Shown: positions 1-8,979 of the stretch, one piece after another | Numbering within the stretch: position 1 is the first letter of the stretch | Layout of the letters: each line of letters opens with the position of its first letter | NCBI GenBank assembly: GCA_028715395.1 | Contig: JAQURY010000002.1 | Span: 11,977 to 51,686 of the forward strand | Reading direction: 5' to 3' | DNA from: Minisyncoccota bacterium | GTDB lineage: Bacteria > Patescibacteriota > Minisyncoccia > UBA6257 > 02-FULL-45-10c | Length of the DNA: 39,710 nt | Made by a program: the position numbers and the translations under genes | The notes under the pieces: generated by a model | What the model saw: only the letters and a program-made list of their open reading frames with translations | Databases searched by the model: none | Told to the model about the DNA's origin: nothing

Positions 1-2
1 GA

Positions 3-3000
3 GTTACCTCCATTGCGAATGCGGCTTTAACAGAAGCGCAGATAACGTCCATCCTTTCCTTACTTTCAACGTTTGGAGCTGATGCGACTACAGTTGCTAA
101 CGTAAACGCTTCATTGCGTGGACAAGCTACTACTGGGACGACAACTACAACCACAGGCACAGCGGTATCAACCGTTCTCGCTAATTCCGGCGCCCTCACT
201 GTCGGAAGCAGAGGAGAAGCGGTAAAAGCTTTACAGCAATACCTCAATGCCAATGGCGCAGTAGTTGCCACTTCCGGAGCTGGCTCAGTCGGCAATGAAA
301 CCACTTACTTTGGTAACGCGACAAAAGCTGCTTTAGCCAAATGGCAGGCGGCGAATGGAGTTTCCCCAGCGGCTGGATATTTTGGTTCTATAACAAAAGC
401 CAAAATGGTTTCACTCGCCGGAGGAGCGACCACTACAACAACAACCGGAACAACTACCACGACAACCACAACCTCAAGTTCCAATGGAACTTTGACCGTT
501 TCGGCTGGCGTGCAGCCTGTTTCCTCTCTCGCTCCTGCGAGTTCTTCAAACGTTCCTTTCACTAAGGTCGTTTTGACAGCAACTGGCGGAGCAGTAACAG
601 TTAATTCATTAACTGTTGAAAGACAGGGATTGGCCGCGGACGCGGTATTCTCCAGCGTTGTATTGTTGGATGAAAATGGCAATCAGATCGGTCTCACAAA
701 GACCTTGAATGCCAATCACCAAGCGAGCATCGGAGAAGCATTTACAATTGCTGCTGGATCTTCCAGAACTCTGACTATCGCTGCTAACCGCGCGGCTTAC
801 AACGGAACCTATAACGGCATGACCGTTTCTTTGGCTCTCGTTGGAATCAGCGCGACACCTTCAATCACATTAGCTTCCAATATTACTGGAGCTACGCATA
901 CAGTTAACGAAACATTAACAATTGGTTCAGTGTCAGTTGCACGCGGTCCTTTGGATCCGGGCGCTGGACAGACCAAGGAAGTCGGCACAACCGGATACAC
1001 GTTCTCTTCTTTGAAGATTACTGCCGGATCTGCTGAAAAGGTTTATCTTAAGTCCATCCGCTGGAACCAGACCGGTTCTGTAGGATCTGCTGACTTAGCG
1101 AATCTCAAGACTTACGTTGATGGCGTTGCTTATGACTCGACGATCAGTTCCGATGGAAAGTATTATCTTACCAATTTTGGAACTGCTCTCTTGATTGATA
1201 AAGGAGGATATAAAGAAGTTTCCATTAAAGGTGATATCGTTGGCGGATCCGCAAGGACCATCGACTTCGATGTTGCTAAGAGAACAGATATCGTCGTAGT
1301 AGGAGAAACCTACGGTTATGGAATTCTCGCGGCGTTCGGCAGTGGTACAACCACTACTTTGGATGACGGCGAAATCATGACTGCGGATGATCCGTACTAT
1401 GATGCTTACCAGGCGGAAGTTTCTGCCGGAACAATGACCGTTTCTACTTGGAACGGAGTTGCCGCCCAGAACATTGCGCTTAACTTAGCTGACCAGCCGA
1501 TTGGTGGTTGGACAGCTTCTGTAAAGGGTGAGCCGATTTCTGTTGCTAGTCTTGTATTTGCCATTTACACCCCTAATGACACCACTGCTGAAGTTGATAT
1601 GGTGAAATTGGTGAAGGAAGATGGAACAGTGGTAGCTGGACCGGTCGATCCGACTGGAACAGGCACTACTGGAACAATTACGTTCACAGATACAATTACA
1701 TTCCCAGTTGGAACAACTAACTTGAAGTTGTTGGCCAAGATGTCTACGGATATCGGAAATGGACACACAATTAATGCTTCCACTTCTCCGCAAACACAAT
1801 GGACTTCAGCTACAGGTCAGACAACCGGTAAAACAATTACCATTGCTCCTAATTCCATGTTGGCTGGACAGACAATGACTGTTAAGGGCCCAGCTCTTAC
1901 AATCAGCGTTTCTTCAGTTCCGATAGCGCAAACAGTTATCGGCGGAAACACAACAGAGTTTGCTAGATATATCTTAGACACCTCCGCTTCCGGAGAAGAC
2001 ATCCGTTTGGTAAGTTTGCCAATCGCGTATGATCAGACCGGTGGAGCTGCTACAGATGTTTCTAACTGCCAACTCTACGATGGAACTGCGTCTTTGACGA
2101 CTGGTTCTAACGTTAAGAATCCTACAGCGGTCAGCTCTTCAACTGCGTTTACGTTTGACGGAACTGGATTGGTTATCTCAAAAGGATCCTCCAAGACCCT
2201 CACTCTTAAGTGCGATTTGAAAGCCGCAGCTGCGGGAACTTATTACTGGGGCTATGACTCTGACGCTTCTCCGTCTCCGACCGGCGTAACTTCCGGACAA
2301 TCGGTGGCGGCCGCTGATTTGGTTGAGAACGACAGCGTGGGACAGAGGATGACTTCGACAACTCAGGGCAGCATGACTGTTGCTTTGGATTCCGGATCAC
2401 CTTCTTACGCGGTTGCCGCTCCTGGCCAGACAGTTGAATTAGCCAGAATCAAGTACACTGCTACTAATGAAGACGTCAAAATCAGGCAAGTTGCTTTGCA
2501 GCTCACAGGTGGAGCGAGCAATACTCCTGTTGACTTGACTTACCAGACAGTCACTTTGAACACCGTTGACGGAGTTCAGATCGGTACTGCTGTATTCTCT
2601 TCGGGCGATACCGCCACTTCCAGCCAAATTGCTGATGGCGCGTTTACAGTTGCGAAGGACGGATACAAAGTATTGGTCATCAAGGGAACTATTGCGGGAA
2701 TTTCCGCTTCCGGTCCTTTGACAGCTTCCGGCGACTTGATAAAAGTTGACTATGATGGAGACAATGTAGGAACAGATGGTAACTATGGTGTTGGATCTTC
2801 TTCGGGAAGCAACATCAGCGGAACAGCTACAGATACAGCTTCTTCGGGAGCTCGCATCATGAAGTCCTATCCGACATTTGCCAACATTGCTTTGTCTACA
2901 GCTGAAAAAGTTTTGGTTGAAGGAGATGCGAAGACATTGTACAAATTCAGCGTTACTGCCAATAATGGCGATATCGCTTTGTACAAATTAGCCTTCAGCG

Positions 3001-3593
3001 TTTCATCTTCATCCGTTAAGGCGACTACCAGCAAATTTGCTTTGTACGCCTTTACCGATTCTGCGATGACCACGGGCGATTCTACGGCCGCGGGCGTAGG
3101 CGGATTGGTTAACTTCGGCAGCTGCTACAACGGTCTCGGTGACAACTATTCTTCGACAACCAGCCCTACTTCCGGACAGCTTAGGCATCCGGGTACCTTG
3201 GGAACTGGTTCTATGGGAGTAGACATCGTGCCGGATAAGACTGGATGCAACACTGGTACAACCACTATGGTTATTGCCAGCGGTCAGACCCGCTACTTCA
3301 AATTAGTCGGATCTGTCAGTGCATTAGCCGCTTCCGGAACTTCCGAGAGCATTCAGGTCAGATTGGATGGCGATGCCGCGTTCCCGGTTAACTCTGCTAA
3401 TTTGATGCAGAAAGCCGCCAACATTAATTCTGCCAGAGCTGCAGGTATTGATAACGACACCAATAACAAGTTTATTTGGTCGCCGAGATCAACATCTACT
3501 GCTGCCAGCATTAATGACTTGGATTGGACAAACGGATACGGATTATCCGGATTGCCTGGAACAGGTATGACATCTGAAACACTCAGCAAATAA
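3..3593 (+). CDS. Large secreted S-layer-like protein with peptidoglycan-binding domain (5' partial)
   Basis: The frame is open from base 3, so the start codon and most of the signal peptide lie off the window; the visible start VTSIANAALTEAQ matches the signal-peptide end of the gene at 5375. About 1,196 residues are visible. In order: an Ala/Thr-rich leader, a short Thr run, a PG_binding_1-like domain (visible residues ~62-140, with QQYLNANG and AALAKWQAANG), a second Thr run encoded near 427-482, then about five beta-rich repeats of ~150-200 residues, each with a pattern like LxLYDG followed by KTLTLKxDI. This build fits a cell-surface or S-layer-like protein anchored to peptidoglycan; that role is inferred. 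Cysteines are rare and no C-terminal sorting motif is seen. Codon use is richer in C-ending codons than most neighbours, as expected for high expression. A strong terminator follows. A TTG at 114 is not the real start. Confidence 0.85.
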   Translation, partial: VTSIANAALTEAQITSILSLLSTFGADATTVANVNASLRGQATTGTTTTTTGTAVSTVLANSGALTVGSRGEAVKALQQYLNANGAVVATSGAGSVGNETTYFGNATKAALAKWQAANGVSPAAGYFGSITKAKMVSLAGGATTTTTTGTTTTTTTTSSSNGTLTVSAGVQPVSSLAPASSSNVPFTKVVLTATGGAVTVNSLTVERQGLAADAVFSSVVLLDENGNQIGLTKTLNANHQASIGEAFTIAAGSSRTLTIAANRAAYNGTYNGMTVSLALVGISATPSITLASNITGATHTVNETLTIGSVSVARGPLDPGAGQTKEVGTTGYTFSSLKITAGSAEKVYLKSIRWNQTGSVGSADLANLKTYVDGVAYDSTISSDGKYYLTNFGTALLIDKGGYKEVSIKGDIVGGSARTIDFDVAKRTDIVVVGETYGYGILAAFGSGTTTTLDDGEIMTADDPYYDAYQAEVSAGTMTVSTWNGVAAQNIALNLADQPIGGWTASVKGEPISVASLVFAIYTPNDTTAEVDMVKLVKEDGTVVAGPVDPTGTGTTGTITFTDTITFPVGTTNLKLLAKMSTDIGNGHTINASTSPQTQWTSATGQTTGKTITIAPNSMLAGQTMTVKGPALTISVSSVPIAQTVIGGNTTEFARYILDTSASGEDIRLVSLPIAYDQTGGAATDVSNCQLYDGTASLTTGSNVKNPTAVSSSTAFTFDGTGLVISKGSSKTLTLKCDLKAAAAGTYYWGYDSDASPSPTGVTSGQSVAAADLVENDSVGQRMTSTTQGSMTVALDSGSPSYAVAAPGQTVELARIKYTATNEDVKIRQVALQLTGGASNTPVDLTYQTVTLNTVDGVQIGTAVFSSGDTATSSQIADGAFTVAKDGYKVLVIKGTIAGISASGPLTASGDLIKVDYDGDNVGTDGNYGVGSSSGSNISGTATDTASSGARIMKSYPTFANIALSTAEKVLVEGDAKTLYKFSVTANNGDIALYKLAFSVSSSSVKATTSKFALYAFTDSAMTTGDSTAAGVGGLVNFGSCYNGLGDNYSSTTSPTSGQLRHPGTLGTGSMGVDIVPDKTGCNTGTTTMVIASGQTRYFKLVGSVSALAASGTSESIQVRLDGDAAFPVNSANLMQKAANINSARAAGIDNDTNNKFIWSPRSTSTAASINDLDWTNGYGLSGLPGTGMTSETLSK

Positions 3594-3623
3594 TTTTTAG
3601 AACTTGAGATTCTAAAAGTTATG

Positions 3624-3657
3624 CAAACACCCCTCTTTTCGAGGGGTGTTTGATTTT
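3624..3657 (+). terminator. Rho-independent terminator after the large surface protein
   Basis: A perfect 12-bp stem, CAAACACCCCTC (3624-3635) with GAGGGGTGTTTG (3641-3652), has a 5-base loop and is followed by ATTTT. It lies 30 bases after the stop codon and separates the surface-protein transcript from the GT39 gene. Confidence 0.9.
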
Positions 3658-3704
3658 ATGCCCGGTTTTTGCCAACTCTATTATTTTTATCGATTAAAGA
3701 GTAA

Positions 3705-3710
3705 TATTAT
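3705..3710 (+). promoter_or_regulatory. Candidate -10 box, near-leaderless, for the GT39 gene at 3716
   Basis: TATTAT (5 of 6 to TATAAT) ends 5 bases before the ATG, after a terminator and in A+T-rich DNA. No Shine-Dalgarno sequence is present and no good -35 box is visible. A transcript would start at or next to the ATG. Confidence 0.4.
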
Positions 3711-3715
3711 TTACA

Positions 3716-5356
3716 ATGATTGCCTTGAAGAGATTTTTAACTACCAGAAATATTTTAATTGCTGTTTTGGTTTTAGGGGCGGTTTTGCGTTTTTGGGGAA
3801 TTAATTCGGCGGAAATTTTCCATGATGAGGGATTATACGCTTTTCGTTCCATCGGATATTTCGATTATATTCAGAATCAGGACCAAACTCAGCCGGTTCA
3901 ATGGTTCAAAGATTTAAAGGAAATGCCTTTTTGGACGAATTTGTCTTTTCATGACGCGCCTCCGCTTTTTTTCCTGACCCAGCACTTGTCTTTCAATGTT
4001 TTTGGTGAGAATCTTTTTGCGGCGCGTCTTCCCTCGGTTTTAGCCGGAATAATCCTGATATATCTTATTTTTTTGACAGTTAAGGTAATTTTACGCGACG
4101 AAAAAATGGCGCTTTTGGCGGCGTTTTTTGCGAGTATTAACCACGCTATGGTTTGGATTTCCCGCTCCAGCCTGATGGAATCGGTTTTATTTTGCCTGGT
4201 TGCTTTTAATTTTTACGCCTTTTTGAAAATTATCGGGGAGGAAAAACAGGGAAAGTGGTGGTGGATTTTTGGAGTAAGCCTGGGTTTGTGCTTTTTGACC
4301 AAATACACGGCTGTTTTTCTTATTCCGGCTTACGCGCTTTATATTTTGTTTTTTGAGGCGAAGATTTTGCGCGAATGGCGTTTCTACGCGGGTTCATTTT
4401 TGGCATTTCTGATTTTTTTGCCGGTTATAATTTATAATATTTATCTTTATAAATCGACCGGCCATTTTGATTTGCAAATTGCTTATGCTTTGGGCCAAAA
4501 AACTCCGGAGTGGCAGGCGTCAATCGGGAAAATTCAGGAACCGTTTAATAATTTTGTTTCCAATCTTTTATCAATATTTACAATTTCTTCTTTATTCGCG
4601 TTTTTGGGAGCCGTAGCTTTATCGGCCTGGCTTCTTGTAAAAAAACAAAATAATCTGGCGATTTTGGGCTGGCTGGCGGCTGTTTTTATGATTTTAATGT
4701 TTATTTTGACGGGGACGGCTTTTCGTTTTGTCGCGTTGTTCAGCTTGCCGCTGGTTATTACAACCATTCTGGCTTTTTCATATTTAAAAGAAAAATTCGA
4801 CAAGAGCGTTATTTTAAAGGTTTTATTGGCTGTTTTTTTGGCTTATGAATTGTTTTTTACGGTCGGAGGATTATTTTTTGAATTTCCCGATTATGGAGTG
4901 GTAAAACTGGATAAATATTTTGACGAAACTTTTGGGGACGTCCGTTCGGCCGCAATGCCTAATTCTCCAAACCCACATTTGGAGAAGGTGATTAAAGACA
5001 ATCTCGTAAATTATAAAGCGAGCACAACTTCTTTTATGGTTGTTTTTGATGAAAATATAATTCTTTCAACAAAGCTGTGGGTTTTCGCCAGGAGGAATTT
5101 TTATCACGGAATACCGGCGATAGCCACGGGCCAATTCAAGAATTTCTTGCAAACGGCAGGCGAATCGTATTTTAAGGGCTATGACATTTATTTTGTGAAG
5201 GCAAGCCCTTATACGGCGATAAATCCCAATATCGATGTTCCTGAGGCGGGAATATTGGAAAATTTTCTCAGGACATCCATGAAGCTGAATCCCATAAAGA
5301 TAATTTACGACCGGCAAAATATTCCAATGTATTTTGTATATAAATTTACTTTGTAG
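3716..5356 (+). CDS. GT39/PMT-like integral membrane glycosyltransferase, copy A
   Basis: A 546-residue polytopic protein of the ArnT/PMT (GT39, GT-C fold) type. After a first membrane helix (~12-30) comes the acidic pair D37-E38 in HDEGLYAF, where GT39 enzymes carry catalytic acidic residues on the first external loop, then FHDAPPL (78-84). About ten further hydrophobic segments follow, with a soluble C-terminal domain (~390-546). Family members move a sugar from polyprenyl phosphate to a protein or lipid outside the membrane. It sits between two Thr-rich surface-protein genes and has a close paralogue at 6560, so a role in O-glycosylating those proteins is a reasonable inference. The acceptor is not shown by the sequence; a lipid or glycan acceptor remains possible. 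Confidence 0.8.
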   Translation: MIALKRFLTTRNILIAVLVLGAVLRFWGINSAEIFHDEGLYAFRSIGYFDYIQNQDQTQPVQWFKDLKEMPFWTNLSFHDAPPLFFLTQHLSFNVFGENLFAARLPSVLAGIILIYLIFLTVKVILRDEKMALLAAFFASINHAMVWISRSSLMESVLFCLVAFNFYAFLKIIGEEKQGKWWWIFGVSLGLCFLTKYTAVFLIPAYALYILFFEAKILREWRFYAGSFLAFLIFLPVIIYNIYLYKSTGHFDLQIAYALGQKTPEWQASIGKIQEPFNNFVSNLLSIFTISSLFAFLGAVALSAWLLVKKQNNLAILGWLAAVFMILMFILTGTAFRFVALFSLPLVITTILAFSYLKEKFDKSVILKVLLAVFLAYELFFTVGGLFFEFPDYGVVKLDKYFDETFGDVRSAAMPNSPNPHLEKVIKDNLVNYKASTTSFMVVFDENIILSTKLWVFARRNFYHGIPAIATGQFKNFLQTAGESYFKGYDIYFVKASPYTAINPNIDVPEAGILENFLRTSMKLNPIKIIYDRQNIPMYFVYKFTL

Positions 5357-5362
5357 ATTTGT

Positions 5363-5368
5363 TATAAT
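5363..5368 (+). promoter_or_regulatory. TATAAT -10 box for leaderless transcript of the second surface protein
   Basis: A perfect TATAAT ends 6 bases before the ATG at 5375, which would put the transcription start on or next to the A of the start codon. No Shine-Dalgarno is present. The -35 region is A+T-rich with no clear TTGACA. Confidence 0.6.
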
Positions 5369-5374
5369 TAATTT

Positions 5375-6496
5375 ATGAGTAAATTATCAGTTAAAATCTC
5401 AATTGCTGCGGTTTCAGTTTTAACCGCTCTTTCGCTCTCTGGAGTTACCTCCATTGCGAATGCGGCTTTAACAGAAGCGCAGATAACGTCCATCCTTTCC
5501 TTACTTTCAACGTTTGGAGCTGATGCGACTACAGTTGCTAACGTAAACGCTTCATTGCGTGGACAAGCCACCTCGGCAAGCTCGGGGCAGGCCACTTCTG
5601 GGACGACAACTACAACTACTTCTAGCACAGCGGTCCCCGCTGTTCTTTTGACTTCCGGCAATCTTACGGTCGGATCAACGGGAGAAGTAGTTAAAGCTTT
5701 GCAGCAATATCTTAATGCAAGCGGTTACGCAGTTGCCCTTTCCGGAGCTGGCTCAGTCGGCAATGAATCTACTTACTTTGGTAACGCGACAAAAGCTGCT
5801 TTGGCCAAATGGCAAGCGGCGAATGGGATTTCTGCGACTGGATATTTCGGATCAATAACGATAAGCAAGCTTAATGCGCTGGCTTTGGCGGCAAAGGCTT
5901 CGGTAATAACAACGCCAGCAACTCCGGCGGAAACTTCAACAACAATTTCAACTTCAACGGCAGTTTCCGTTCCGGAAACAACGGCAACTACCACTCCGGC
6001 AGTTGTAACGCCCTCATGTCCAAAGGAATATTCATTGAAGATGACGGTTGAATATCCATCACATACTGTCAGCACGTATACGGACATGATTTTAAATGAA
6101 TTTGTTTTTTCGGCCACTCAGCCGACGGCAATTACCAAAATAAAATTTACCAACTCGGGAACGATGCCCGATTATAATTTTTTCAGTGAAATCAGACTGA
6201 TTAATTCCGCGACGGACGCTATTTTGGCAACTTCTACCATCAGTAACGGAACGATTCAATTTAATTTAACCGCCGATCCGGCAAAAGCCGACAAAAATCT
6301 GATGGTTTCCGGAGGCAGATATTATATTCAAACCACGATTTTAACTCCGGGATACGAAGTTAAAAAGAAAATTACTTTGGACGTCAATTTGGCTACGGAC
6401 ATAACGGCGGTCGATTATAATGACCTGAGTTGCGCCGTTGAGACCGCAAAAAACAATACTTTCCCGATCGGAGGACCGATATTGGTTATTTATTAA
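5375..6496 (+). CDS. Secreted peptidoglycan-binding, Thr-rich surface protein (small)
   Basis: A 373-residue protein with a clear signal peptide: positive start MSKLSVK, hydrophobic core to about residue 22, likely cleavage after ANA near residue 30. Next come the same N-terminal module as the large surface protein (LTEAQITSILSLL), a Thr/Ser run, a PG_binding_1-like domain (~95-165), a second Thr/Pro/Ala-rich linker (~178-213) and a beta-rich C-terminal domain (~215-373) with two cysteines (one at SCPKE, one near LSCAVE). The N-terminal DNA is nearly identical to the first gene while the C-terminal domains are unrelated, pointing to module duplication. It probably sits in the cell wall, with the C-terminal domain as the variable functional part. 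It is followed by a GT39 gene, like its larger relative. Confidence 0.85.
   Translation: MSKLSVKISIAAVSVLTALSLSGVTSIANAALTEAQITSILSLLSTFGADATTVANVNASLRGQATSASSGQATSGTTTTTTSSTAVPAVLLTSGNLTVGSTGEVVKALQQYLNASGYAVALSGAGSVGNESTYFGNATKAALAKWQAANGISATGYFGSITISKLNALALAAKASVITTPATPAETSTTISTSTAVSVPETTATTTPAVVTPSCPKEYSLKMTVEYPSHTVSTYTDMILNEFVFSATQPTAITKIKFTNSGTMPDYNFFSEIRLINSATDAILATSTISNGTIQFNLTADPAKADKNLMVSGGRYYIQTTILTPGYEVKKKITLDVNLATDITAVDYNDLSCAVETAKNNTFPIGGPILVIY
5442..5568. repeat. 127-bp exact direct repeat of window bases 1-127
   Basis: Base-by-base comparison shows 1-127 and 5442-5568 are identical; the first difference is T128 against C5569. The repeat encodes the end of the signal peptide and the start of the mature N-terminal module of the two surface proteins. 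The left limit is set by the window edge, so the true genomic repeat may be longer. Confidence 0.97.
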
Positions 6497-6520
6497 AAAT
6501 GCGTTTTTATCGGCATTTAA

Positions 6521-6549
6521 TTGACTCTGATTAAAATCGGGGGTATTTT
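6521..6549 (+). promoter_or_regulatory. Promoter TTGACT-N17-TATTTT for the second GT39 gene
   Basis: The -35 box TTGACT (6521-6526) and -10 box TATTTT (6544-6549) are exactly 17 bases apart and end 10 bases before the ATG at 6560. This makes the in-frame TTG at 6521 part of the -35 box, not a start codon. Confidence 0.55.
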
Positions 6550-6559
6550 AAAATGGTTC

Positions 6560-8191
6560 ATGGGTAAAAATCATAAATTGATTTATAAAATAATTTTGTT
6601 TTCCATTATTGTTTTGGCGTTCGGAATAAGAATATACGGGCTGGAAAACAAAGACATAATCGGCGATGAAGGGGCGTATTCTTTCAGGGCGGAAGGATAT
6701 CTTGATTATTTGGGAACGAGTTTCCAGACCCAGCCGATTGAATGGTTTAAGGATGCCGATTTGCCGTTTTGGACGAAACTTTCGTTTCATGACGCTCCGC
6801 CGCTTTATTTTTTAATACAGAATTTATTCTTCAATATTTTCGGGGATAGCGGAGTGACGGCGCGGCTGTCGTCTGTTGTTCTGGGGGCGGCTTCGGCCTG
6901 GCTGATTTATGCGCTGGCAAAAATGTTCGCCGGAGAAATCGCGGCTTTGTTGGCGGCTTTTGTATTTGCTGTCGGCAACGCGGGCGTGTTTCTGGGAAGG
7001 GCGGCTTTAATCGAGCCGGTCTTGCTGTTTTTTGTTTTGCTGAATATTTACGCATTTTTCAGGTTTATCAGGGATAATCGCTGGTGGTGGGCGTTTGGAG
7101 CCAGCTTCGGATTAGTTATTCTGGCCAAATATACCGGAATATTTTTGATTCCCGCATATCTTATTTATATGCTTTTGGCGGAACGGAAATTATTCGGGAA
7201 CTGGAAGTTTTACGCCGCTTTTCTGATAGCGCTTGTATTATTCAATCCCGTGATAATTTATAACATCCAGCTTTACCGCGCTGTCGGGCATTTTGATCTC
7301 CAAGTTTCTTATTTTTTGGGACAGGATACTCCGGAATGGAGCGGATTGGTTGGCAAGACACAGTCTCCGTTCAGCGACATTTTGAAGAATTTGAAAGAGA
7401 TTTACGGATTGACCGGATTAATTGCAGCGGCAATCGGATTTTTGGCGGCAATTTTCATGATTTTAAAGAAAAAAATCAGAGAAATCTGGTTTGTTTTCGC
7501 GTATATTCTATGCCTGACTTTAATGCTTATTGCCATTGGTTCGGCCACCAGGTTTGTGGCGCTTTATGCTCCGGCTTTTGCGATTTTGATTGCGGCGGGC
7601 GCGGTTTTAATTTGGGAAATATCAAAAAACCGTTATGTAAAATTTATTTTATTGATTTTACCGGCCGGATTTTTGGTTCAGCAGGCTTATTTTACGTATG
7701 AAAAGAATTTCACGGAATTTCCGGATTTCGGGATAGCAAAACTTGATAATTTTTTGCAGAAAGAATTTAAGGGAATAGCATCGGGCGCGATTCCCCAAAC
7801 CGATAATAAACATCTTAACGATGTAATAAATAAATTTTCCAAGAAAGACGCAGATAGCGCCAAAAGATTGTTTGCGGTGGTTTATAACGACAATATCGCC
7901 CTGCCCACCTTGGAATGGATTTTTTACAGAAGGTTTTTCTATCATGCTGTTCCTACTATGTATGTGGAAAATTTTATAAGATCGTTGAAAGAGCAGGATT
8001 TTAATAATTTTGACATTTACTTTGTTCAAAGCACGGAAAATACGCTTTTAAATCCTTTCAAAATAGAAAAAACCGCCGGTTTTCAGTTTGAAGAAAATCT
8101 GAAAAATTCCGGGAAAATGCCGGTAGAAATAATAAGGGGAGATGAAGACAGAGAAATGTTCAGGGTTTACAAATTCAGCCTTAAGGGCTAA
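6560..8191 (+). CDS. GT39/PMT-like integral membrane glycosyltransferase, copy B
   Basis: A 543-residue paralogue of the enzyme at 3716. It has the same architecture: first helix ~11-27, acidic pair D36-E37 in GDEGAYSF, then FHDAPPLYF, the shared GHFDLQVSYFLGQ-type loop, many membrane helices and a soluble C-terminal domain. I chose ATG 6560 (MGKNHK) because an upstream in-frame TTG at 6521 lies in a likely -35 box and the shorter form starts with a normal charged cytoplasmic end. Like copy A it follows a Thr-rich peptidoglycan-binding surface protein, so the two loci look like duplicated acceptor-enzyme pairs. The donor is probably a polyprenyl-phosphate sugar, as is known for GT39; which sugar and which acceptor cannot be told from sequence. 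Confidence 0.8.
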   Translation: MGKNHKLIYKIILFSIIVLAFGIRIYGLENKDIIGDEGAYSFRAEGYLDYLGTSFQTQPIEWFKDADLPFWTKLSFHDAPPLYFLIQNLFFNIFGDSGVTARLSSVVLGAASAWLIYALAKMFAGEIAALLAAFVFAVGNAGVFLGRAALIEPVLLFFVLLNIYAFFRFIRDNRWWWAFGASFGLVILAKYTGIFLIPAYLIYMLLAERKLFGNWKFYAAFLIALVLFNPVIIYNIQLYRAVGHFDLQVSYFLGQDTPEWSGLVGKTQSPFSDILKNLKEIYGLTGLIAAAIGFLAAIFMILKKKIREIWFVFAYILCLTLMLIAIGSATRFVALYAPAFAILIAAGAVLIWEISKNRYVKFILLILPAGFLVQQAYFTYEKNFTEFPDFGIAKLDNFLQKEFKGIASGAIPQTDNKHLNDVINKFSKKDADSAKRLFAVVYNDNIALPTLEWIFYRRFFYHAVPTMYVENFIRSLKEQDFNNFDIYFVQSTENTLLNPFKIEKTAGFQFEENLKNSGKMPVEIIRGDEDREMFRVYKFSLKG

Positions 8192-8202
8192 AATAATACA
8201 TT

Positions 8203-8979
8203 ATGAAGAAAAATATAATTTTAATAGCAATAGTATTGATTTTGGCCGCGGGAGCCGTATGGCTTGCTTCAAAAAAACCGGTTTCCCAGCCTATTTCGGA
8301 AAATCCCGGCGCTGGCGATAATGCCGCGACAACAACGGATAGCCAGACAAACAATGGCGGTTCAACGAATCCGGCGGTTGATGGCAATAAAACAAAAGCG
8401 TTTGAGATTTTAGATAAGGAATTTGTTTTCAAAACAGATATCCCCGAAAACGATAAGCAGAAAATAACGGCAAAATTGAACGAATTGGCGGACTTATTGA
8501 AAAAAAATTACAAGTATTTTGAAGCCTGGATAGATTTTGGAAACTACAAGAAGTTGGGAGGCGATTATACCGGCGCGATAGAAGCGTGGAAGTTTGCGAG
8601 CATTATTAATTCCGTTAACGCGGTTCCTTACCACAATTTGGGAGATGTATATACTTTTACTTTGAGGAATTATTCCGAAGGCGAAAAATATTTTTTGAAA
8701 TCAATCAGTGTGGCGCCGGGAAATACCGATGCCTATGTCCAGCTGGCGACTATTTACCAGTATTTGGATTTATCAAAATCCGATCAAGTTGAATCGATCT
8801 TGCTTAAGGGCGTAAACGCCAATACGGGAAGTCCCACTTTAAGGGTGCGATTAGCGGATTATTACCTGGAAAAAGGAGATAAAGTTAACGCTTTGAAATA
8901 TTACGAAGAAGCATTTCTATTGGATCCTGCCAATAAGGCGCTGGAGCAACAGGTAGCGGAACTTAAGGCGGCGCTTTAA
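8203..8979 (+). CDS. Membrane-anchored TPR-repeat protein
   Basis: 258 residues. One N-terminal hydrophobic helix (~4-21, after MKKN) acts as an uncleaved anchor or signal peptide; there is no lipobox cysteine. A Ser/Thr/Asn/Gly-rich low-complexity linker (~27-62) follows, then TPR-like helical repeats from ~90 to 258 (motifs such as AWIDFGNYKKLGGDYTGAI and AYVQLATIYQYL). TPR proteins act as binding platforms; its partner is unknown. It lies 11 bases after the GT39 gene, so it is probably cotranscribed and may help organise the surface glycosylation machinery (inference). Its stop overlaps the stop of the convergent GT4 gene. Confidence 0.75.
   Translation: MKKNIILIAIVLILAAGAVWLASKKPVSQPISENPGAGDNAATTTDSQTNNGGSTNPAVDGNKTKAFEILDKEFVFKTDIPENDKQKITAKLNELADLLKKNYKYFEAWIDFGNYKKLGGDYTGAIEAWKFASIINSVNAVPYHNLGDVYTFTLRNYSEGEKYFLKSISVAPGNTDAYVQLATIYQYLDLSKSDQVESILLKGVNANTGSPTLRVRLADYYLEKGDKVNALKYYEEAFLLDPANKALEQQVAELKAAL

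Noticed and set aside
114-116. TTG as start of the large surface protein
   Set aside because: The frame is open to base 3 and the upstream residues match the signal-peptide region of the 5375 gene, so the start is off the window.
305-682. 125-codon minus-strand frame with Val runs
   Set aside because: It is the antisense of Thr/Ala-rich coding repeats of the surface protein; the Val runs mirror ACN codons.
6497-6518. AAATGC...GCATTT hairpin as a terminator
   Set aside because: Only 6 A+T-rich base pairs, 10-base loop and no T-tract; too weak.
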